A stretch of DNA of 10,559 nt from Alphaproteobacteria bacterium (GTDB lineage: Bacteria; Pseudomonadota; Alphaproteobacteria; Puniceispirillales; Puniceispirillaceae). The position numbers were made by a program, and so were the translations under genes. The notes beneath the pieces were generated by a model that was given only the letters and a program-made list of their open reading frames with translations, was not told the origin of the DNA and ran no database searches. The stretch lies in contig WTHW01000192.1 of assembly GCA_011526395.1 (NCBI GenBank), positions 1-10,559 of the forward strand, in the 5' to 3' direction. Positions 5,948 through 10,559 of this stretch are shown in pieces. Position 1 is the stretch's first letter, and each line of letters begins with the position of its first letter.

Positions 5948-6235
5948 ATGAAATTTAGACCGCTTCACGACCGCGTTGTTGTGCAACGTACCGAATCGGA
6001 AGAAAAAACAGCTGGCGGTATCATTATCCCTGATACAGCAAAAGAAAAGCCAATGCAGGGCACAGTGATTGCTGTTGGCTCTGGCGCACGTGATGAGCAA
6101 GGCAAAGTCCATGCACTAGACGTGAAAGAAGGCGATACAGTGTTGTTTGGCAAATGGTCAGGCACTGAAGTGAAGCTAGATGGTGCTGATTACCTTATCA
6201 TGAAGGAATCAGATATCATGGGTATCATTGATTAA
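5948..6235 (+). CDS. groES: Co-chaperonin GroES (Cpn10)
   Basis: It is the heptameric lid that closes the GroEL folding chamber in the cytoplasm during the ATP cycle. At 95 residues it has the usual length. It opens with MKFRPLHDRVVVQR, followed by the mobile loop at about 17-35, whose GGIIIP segment (23-28) docks on GroEL, then the core with GTVIAVGSG and the closing YLIMKESDIMGIID. GGAGA (5936-5940), seven bases before the ATG, fixes the start. It is the first gene of the groESL operon, with groEL 66 bases downstream, and it is probably heat-induced from the sigma-32-like promoter upstream. No oddity is visible in the protein. Confidence 0.98.
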   Translation: MKFRPLHDRVVVQRTESEEKTAGGIIIPDTAKEKPMQGTVIAVGSGARDEQGKVHALDVKEGDTVLFGKWSGTEVKLDGADYLIMKESDIMGIID

Positions 6236-6237
6236 GA

Positions 6238-6272
6238 CTTCTATTTTTGTTTCTCGCAAAAATTTTTAGAAG
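6238..6272 (+). repeat. Intercistronic hairpin between groES and groEL
   Basis: CTTCTA (6238-6243) pairs with TAGAAG (6267-6272) and TTTTTG (6244-6249) with CAAAAA (6257-6262). The loop has seven bases and there is a TTTT bulge (6263-6266) on the right arm, giving 12 base pairs, mostly A-T. It starts three bases after the groES stop. It could tune groES:groEL ratio by partial termination, RNA processing or 3' protection. The groEL ribosome-binding site GGGAAG (6291-6296) lies outside it. Confidence 0.45.
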
Positions 6273-6301
6273 ATAACGCATAAAGAAAAAGGGAAGTTAA
6301 A

Positions 6302-7951
6302 ATGGCTCCTAAAGACGTAAAATTTGGATCAGACGCACGCACAAGAATGCTTGAAGGTGTTGATATCCTAGCCAATGCTGTGAAAGTAACACTAGGCCCT
6401 AAAGGTCGTAATGTTGTTTTGGAAAAATCATTCGGCGCACCACGCATCACAAAAGACGGCGTGACAGTTGCAAAAGATATTGAGCTAAAAGATAAGTTCC
6501 AAAATATGGGCGCACAGATGGTACGTGAAGTAGCATCAAAGGCAAATGACACAGCTGGTGATGGTACAACATCAGCAACAGTTCTAGCACAAGCCATCGC
6601 ACAAGAAGGCTCAAAGGCTGTTGCCGCTGGCATGAACCCAATGGACCTTAAGCGTGGTATCGACATGGCTGTTGAAGCTGTTGTTGGCTCGCTTGAATCA
6701 CAATCAAAGAAAATCACAACATCTGACGAAGTGGCACAAGTTGGCACAATCTCAGCAAATGGCGAAGGCGAAATCGGCAAGATGATCGCTGAAGCAATGG
6801 AACGTGTTGGTAATGAAGGTGTAATCACTGTTGAAGAAGCAAAAAGCCTAGAAACAGAGCTTGATGTTGTTGAAGGTATGCAGTTCGACCGCGGTTATCT
6901 TTCACCATATTTCGTAACAGATGGCGAAAAGATGAAAGCAACCTTGGAAGAGCCATATATTCTTCTTCACGAAAAGAAGCTTTCAAACCTACAAGACATG
7001 CTTCCAATTTTGGAAAAGGTTGTACAGTCAGGCCGCCCACTATTGATCATCGCTGAAGATATCGAAGGTGAAGCATTGGCAACATTGGTTGTAAACCGTC
7101 TACGTGCTGGCCTAAAGGTCGCTGCTGTGAAGGCACCTGGTTTTGGTGACCGCCGCAAAGCTATGATGGAAGATATCGCTATCTTGACAAATGGCACAGT
7201 GATTTCTGAAGAAGTTGGCATCAAGCTAGATGCTGTGACACTTGATATGCTTGGCTCTGCAAAGCGTGTTGAAATCACAAAAGAAGAAACAACAATTGTT
7301 GATGGTTCTGGTGAAAAGGGTGACATTGATGCACGCTGTAACCAAATCCGCGCACAAGCTGAAGAAACATCTTCAGATTATGACCGTGAAAAGCTTCAAG
7401 AGCGCCTAGCAAAGCTTGCTGGTGGTGTGGCTGTTATCCGCGTTGGTGGTGCAACAGAAGTTGAAGTGAAAGAACGCAAAGACCGCGTAGATGATGCGAT
7501 GCATGCGACACGCGCTGCTGTTCAAGAAGGCATCGTACCTGGTGGTGGTGTTGCTCTTGTGAAGGCTGTTGCGTCTCTTGATAGCGTCAAGCCAACAAAT
7601 AATGACCAAGAAGTTGGTGTGAATATTGTACGCCGTGCCTTGCAAGCGCCAGCACGTCAAATTGCCAATAACGCTGGTGCAGATGGCGCCGTTATCGTAG
7701 GTAAATTGATGGAAGGCACAGAAGCCACTGTTGGTTTCAACGCACAGTCAGGTGAGTTCACAGACCTTATCAAAGCTGGCGTGATTGACCCAACTAAGGT
7801 TGTACGCTCATCAATCCAAAATGCAGCATCAGTGGCTGGCCTTCTTATCACAACCGAAGCTATGGTTGCTGAAAAGGACGAGCCAAAGCCAGCTGCACCA
7901 GCTGGCCCTGATATGGGCGGCATGGGCGGTATGGGTGGCATGGGCTTCTAA
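6302..7951 (+). CDS. groEL: Chaperonin GroEL (Cpn60)
   Basis: It forms the double-ring, ATP-driven folding chamber that encapsulates non-native proteins together with GroES. The length of 549 residues is typical. The N-terminus, APKDVKFGSDARTRMLEGVD, is of alphaproteobacterial style. The nucleotide-binding motifs are LGPKGRNVV (31-39), KDG with Asp52 and GDGTTSAT with the catalytic Asp87 (86-93). The second ATP-site region, DDAMHATRAAVQEG then PGGG, follows in the C-terminal half. The protein ends in the Gly-Met-rich tail GGMGGMGGMGF that lines the cavity floor. GGGAAG at 6291-6296 supports the ATG. It follows groES on the same operon and is closed by a strong terminator. As in many highly expressed genes, codon choice looks restricted (many gca, aca and tca codons), though the neighbours share this trend. 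Confidence 0.99.
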   Translation: MAPKDVKFGSDARTRMLEGVDILANAVKVTLGPKGRNVVLEKSFGAPRITKDGVTVAKDIELKDKFQNMGAQMVREVASKANDTAGDGTTSATVLAQAIAQEGSKAVAAGMNPMDLKRGIDMAVEAVVGSLESQSKKITTSDEVAQVGTISANGEGEIGKMIAEAMERVGNEGVITVEEAKSLETELDVVEGMQFDRGYLSPYFVTDGEKMKATLEEPYILLHEKKLSNLQDMLPILEKVVQSGRPLLIIAEDIEGEALATLVVNRLRAGLKVAAVKAPGFGDRRKAMMEDIAILTNGTVISEEVGIKLDAVTLDMLGSAKRVEITKEETTIVDGSGEKGDIDARCNQIRAQAEETSSDYDREKLQERLAKLAGGVAVIRVGGATEVEVKERKDRVDDAMHATRAAVQEGIVPGGGVALVKAVASLDSVKPTNNDQEVGVNIVRRALQAPARQIANNAGADGAVIVGKLMEGTEATVGFNAQSGEFTDLIKAGVIDPTKVVRSSIQNAASVAGLLITTEAMVAEKDEPKPAAPAGPDMGGMGGMGGMGF

Positions 7952-7977
7952 ACCCAGCCAGCCAATAGCGATTAAAC

Positions 7978-8012
7978 AAAAAAGCGTCGATAGAGATATC
8001 GGCGCTTTTTTT
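7978..8012. terminator. Bidirectional intrinsic terminator shared by groESL and the helicase gene
   Basis: AAAAAAGCG (7978-7986), T7987 and CGATA (7988-7992) pair with TATCG (7997-8001), G8002 and CGCTTTTTT (8003-8011). This is a 15-bp stem with a single T-G wobble and a GAGA tetraloop (7993-7996). Seven T's end the plus strand and six end the minus strand, so it should work in both directions. The TAA stop of the minus-strand helicase (8011-8013) overlaps the T-run. Confidence 0.9.
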
Positions 8013-10559
8013 ATGTCTCATCAGATTGAAAGAATTCTTTGGTCTGTGTGACAGCCTCTTGCAAAGATATTCTTTCTATCACAACCCCTTCTGGGAAGGC
8101 GTTTGTCAGCCTTGTTGGCAGGCGGCTATCAAGGATGGCAAAAATCCCTTTATCACTATCACGCCTGATAAGCCTGCCAAAGGCTTGGCGAAGCTTCAGG
8201 CGTGTAATCCTATCTGTCCATGCCTCACGCCCATGAAATTGCGCACGTGCCTTATATAACATATCAGGGCGCGGCCATGGCACCCTGTCATACACCATAA
8301 TGCGCAACGCCTCTCCTGGCACATCAACACCATCCCTGACAGCATCAGTGCCAAGAAGACAGGCATCTGTTTCATTGCGGAATAGCTGGATTAACGTTGT
8401 CAAATTCATCCTATCAATATGCTGGCTAAAGAGCGGGATATTGGCTTTTGCCAGTTGTGGCAGAAGATGCTCATGTGTTGCGCGCAACCTCTGAATGGCG
8501 GTGAACAGGCCAAGCCCCCCGCCGCCAGCAGCTTGAAACAGTGCATTCATTGCGCCAGCTGTGGCAGTTGACCTGTCACGTGGCACATCATTGATAACAA
8601 AGACACGCGTTGCCTTGCCATAATCAAAAGGCGAGGGGTGCTGTGATATAAAGGCAGGCTGTGCAAGATGGCTGGCGCCCGTTAATTTCTTAGCGCTTTG
8701 CCAATCAGTGACTTGTGAGGGCGGCGTGCTGTCATCTTCATTTTGTGCAAATTGCGTATCTGCCAAAGTGGCTGAGGTGATAGCGACCCCATCAGCATGT
8801 TGCAAGACTTGCTCTGCAAAAGGTTGTGTGGGGTCAAGGAAATGGCGATGCACACCAATATCAATATCTGCGCCATCACGCCTATCAAGTTGCGCCCAAT
8901 CAACAAATAAATCACGCCCCTCCCCATGCAAATCACGAAGCATCACAATCCATGCCGCGATAGGGCCTGAGGCGCGTCTCTCTAACCCTCTAGCCGCCCC
9001 TTCAAGGCGCGCACGCATCGCTTGGTCAAGCTCTTCTGCTTGCTCATCTAGCATCTGTATCAGCAATTTTGATAAGGCTGTCAGCGGCTTTGTCATCTGC
9101 TCTAGCGCATCTGCAAAAGCTGTAGCCGCAAGTTGAAGTGCGTCTGAGCAGGGGTATAAAGAGACCTCAATATCAAATAAGCTCGTTGTATCACTGGCGC
9201 GCTGATAAATATCGCGCCGTAATTGCCAGAAAAAGCTTTCACCCACCCCAAGAGGCGCGCCTTCAGATAATCTTTTGCGCCATCCTTCAGCGGGCAGGCA
9301 CCTTGCGGCTTTTGTTGCTTGTGCAAGAGCTTCTAGCCCGTCATCTTGATCTGCGATTAACTCTTCTAATCTTTTGCGCAGGCCTCTTGCGCGCCCTTTG
9401 CGCCCATCTTCTGCGCCTCTCACCCAACGCCGTAACTCTGCGGCTTCCATGGCAGATAACACAGCTGAAAAAGCAGAATCAGCCGCATCAAACACATGAT
9501 GGCCCTCATCAAATATCAGCCGCTTTGGTGCATTGGCATCTATGAAGGCGCCCTGTGCCGGACTTCCCTGTGCCGGACTTCCCTGATTGCCAAGAACAGC
9601 ATGGATCATCACAAGCGCATGATTGGCGATAACAATATCAGCATGGCGCGTGCCTCGAATAGATTTTTCAACAAAGCATTTATGATAATGCGCACAGGCA
9701 GAATGAATACATTCACCGCGCCTATCTGACAGGCTTGTTGTCGCACGTGGTCCCATCAAATCAACAAGCCATGCCGGAAAGCTTGCGCCTGTTAAATCGC
9801 CATCTTGGCTGGCGCTAATCCATCGTGCCATCAGCCCAAGGGCTGGTGCAATTTGTGGCTGGCCTGCCATCGCTGACAGTGCCTCTTCAAAATTCAACAG
9901 GCATAAATAATTCTCACGCCCTTTTCTGATAACCACTTTTTCCCTATGGGCGCGCGGGTAGACTCTTGTTAATTCTTCTGCGATTTGCTGTTGCAATGAG
10001 CGTGTATAGGTTGATACCCACACAGCTCCTTTATTCTGCTCTGCCCACAGGCTAGCAGGCGCCAAATACCCCAATGTTTTGCCAGTTCCAGTGCCAGCTT
10101 CTGCTAGCACCAATGTGGGGTTGCCATCTTCACTCGGGCTAGAGAAGACTTGTGATAAGGCAGCCGCATAATCTGATTGGCTGTCTCTTGCCTCAGCATG
10201 ATGCCCAAGGATATCTTGTAATTTTTCACGTGCCGCGGCTGGCATAACAGGCTGAATGCCAGGCGTGCCTCGATGCGGCATATCATCCACATCACTCAAA
10301 TTCTTAAAGATAGATGCCGCTCTCGGGTCAGGTGGTGCCTCAAAGGCTGGCACATGGCCAAGGCGCGTTAAGATGATAGATGACCACGGCCAGCCACCGC
10401 GCCCCATCATCTCTGCTAATTTTGCTAATTGTATCTTTTGCGGCTCAAGGGCTGTATCTATTTCATCAAGAAGCATATGGGCTGTCTTGCCAATCACCAC
10501 AGCTTCATCTTCAGGCGTCATTGGCTTTGCCAGCCCAAGTGAGGCGGCAAGTCCAGCAG
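8011..10559 (-). CDS. DinG/XPD-family Fe-S DNA helicase, 5' end beyond the window
   Basis: This superfamily 2 ATP-dependent DNA helicase is of the DinG/YoaA type, with a likely 5'-3' role in repair or removal of R-loops and DNA structures. Counting from the internal Met at 10521, the Walker A motif is EAGTGTGKT (141-149) and the DEAH-type box is DEGHH (338-342). The four Fe-S cysteines are Cys207 (KGRENYLC), 271, 276 and 282; the last three have the same 5- and 6-residue steps as I recall for E. coli DinG. SATL lies at 583-586 and the arginine-finger motif QAFGRLIRR at 779-787. The frame stays open upstream of 10521 to the window end (residues AGLAASLGLAKP), with no clear ribosome-binding site, so the protein starts outside the window and is longer than the 836 residues counted here. 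I see no exonuclease motif in the visible part. A 15-base tandem repeat adds GSPAQ twice before the DEAH box. It converges on groEL. Confidence 0.92.
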   Translation of the reverse strand, partial: AGLAASLGLAKPMTPEDEAVVIGKTAHMLLDEIDTALEPQKIQLAKLAEMMGRGGWPWSSIILTRLGHVPAFEAPPDPRAASIFKNLSDVDDMPHRGTPGIQPVMPAAAREKLQDILGHHAEARDSQSDYAAALSQVFSSPSEDGNPTLVLAEAGTGTGKTLGYLAPASLWAEQNKGAVWVSTYTRSLQQQIAEELTRVYPRAHREKVVIRKGRENYLCLLNFEEALSAMAGQPQIAPALGLMARWISASQDGDLTGASFPAWLVDLMGPRATTSLSDRRGECIHSACAHYHKCFVEKSIRGTRHADIVIANHALVMIHAVLGNQGSPAQGSPAQGAFIDANAPKRLIFDEGHHVFDAADSAFSAVLSAMEAAELRRWVRGAEDGRKGRARGLRKRLEELIADQDDGLEALAQATKAARCLPAEGWRKRLSEGAPLGVGESFFWQLRRDIYQRASDTTSLFDIEVSLYPCSDALQLAATAFADALEQMTKPLTALSKLLIQMLDEQAEELDQAMRARLEGAARGLERRASGPIAAWIVMLRDLHGEGRDLFVDWAQLDRRDGADIDIGVHRHFLDPTQPFAEQVLQHADGVAITSATLADTQFAQNEDDSTPPSQVTDWQSAKKLTGASHLAQPAFISQHPSPFDYGKATRVFVINDVPRDRSTATAGAMNALFQAAGGGGLGLFTAIQRLRATHEHLLPQLAKANIPLFSQHIDRMNLTTLIQLFRNETDACLLGTDAVRDGVDVPGEALRIMVYDRVPWPRPDMLYKARAQFHGREAWTDRITRLKLRQAFGRLIRRDSDKGIFAILDSRLPTRLTNAFPEGVVIERISLQEAVTQTKEFFQSDET
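9551..9585. repeat. 15-base tandem repeat in the helicase gene
   Basis: CCCTGTGCCGGACTT occurs twice in a row with no mismatch (9551-9565, 9566-9580), followed by a partial third copy, CCCTG (9581-9585). On the minus strand it encodes GSPAQ-GSPAQ-G at residues 314-324, between the Fe-S cysteines and the DEGHH box. The repeat length is a multiple of three, so copy changes keep the frame. Confidence 0.9.

Noticed and set aside
5920..5950. ROSE-like or fourU RNA thermometer over the groES ribosome-binding site
   Set aside because: Only a weak GCTT/AAGC pairing surrounds GGAGA, with no anti-Shine-Dalgarno stretch of the ROSE or fourU type.
6241..6828. Long minus-strand open frame inside groEL (195 codons), and similar antisense frames in aspS, groEL and the helicase gene
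   Set aside because: They are reading shadows of strongly coding plus- or minus-strand genes; their translations are low-complexity Ser/Ala/Pro-rich and match no family.
1..10559. CRISPR arrays, transposases, attachment sites, tRNA or rRNA genes, toxin-antitoxin or phage-defence modules
   Set aside because: None was seen. The gene content is housekeeping and base composition is even, with no sign of a recent insertion.

Overview
The window looks like the chromosome of an aerobic, probably marine alphaproteobacterium. Three things point that way. Protein relatedness: the GroEL/GroES sequences, the 'RADRSPGEFYQLDLEMSF' form of the AspRS motif 2, a COX15-like heme A synthase and a Bmt-type betaine-homocysteine methyltransferase. 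Base composition: moderate by eye, below 50% GC, and evenly so throughout. Lifestyle: glycine betaine use and an aa3-type respiratory chain. A SAR116-like lineage is my guess; it was not tested. I see no mobile element, CRISPR array, tRNA or rRNA, and the gene content is mostly housekeeping.

Layout, left to right. (1) 2-661 (+): the C-terminal part of a YnjC-like ABC transporter permease, cut by the window edge. (2) 662-952: a non-coding stretch with two hairpins and a perfect palindrome, possibly a structured leader. (3) 953-4623 (+): four co-directional genes. These are a DJ-1/PfpI-fold protein lacking the catalytic Cys-His pair, a DUF1289 four-cysteine protein, a betaine-homocysteine S-methyltransferase (bmt) and aspartyl-tRNA synthetase (aspS). 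The first three are tightly packed; aspS follows after 86 bases and may have its own promoter. (4) 4640-5632 (-): heme A synthase (ctaA), convergent with aspS across a short dyad that may stop both transcripts. (5) 5633-5947: divergent intergenic region with a strong RpoH (sigma-32) type promoter for groE, no CIRCE element, and a leader of about 117 nt with two hairpins. (6) 5948-7951 (+): groES-groEL, separated by an intercistronic hairpin and followed by a near-perfect bidirectional terminator. (7) 8011-10559 (-): a DinG/XPD-type Fe-S helicase converging on groEL, with its N-terminus beyond the right edge.

Functionally the genes cover solute uptake, methyl transfer from betaine to homocysteine, Asp(-Asn)-tRNA charging, heme A supply for cytochrome oxidase, protein folding under heat stress and DNA repair. 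They look like neighbours rather than one pathway. I found no clearly novel multi-gene system. The most interesting signals are regulatory (groE control without CIRCE, the structured leader before the DJ-1-like gene) and a few protein oddities: a dead nucleophile elbow, an AspRS with the non-discriminating signature, and an in-frame 15-base tandem repeat in the helicase.
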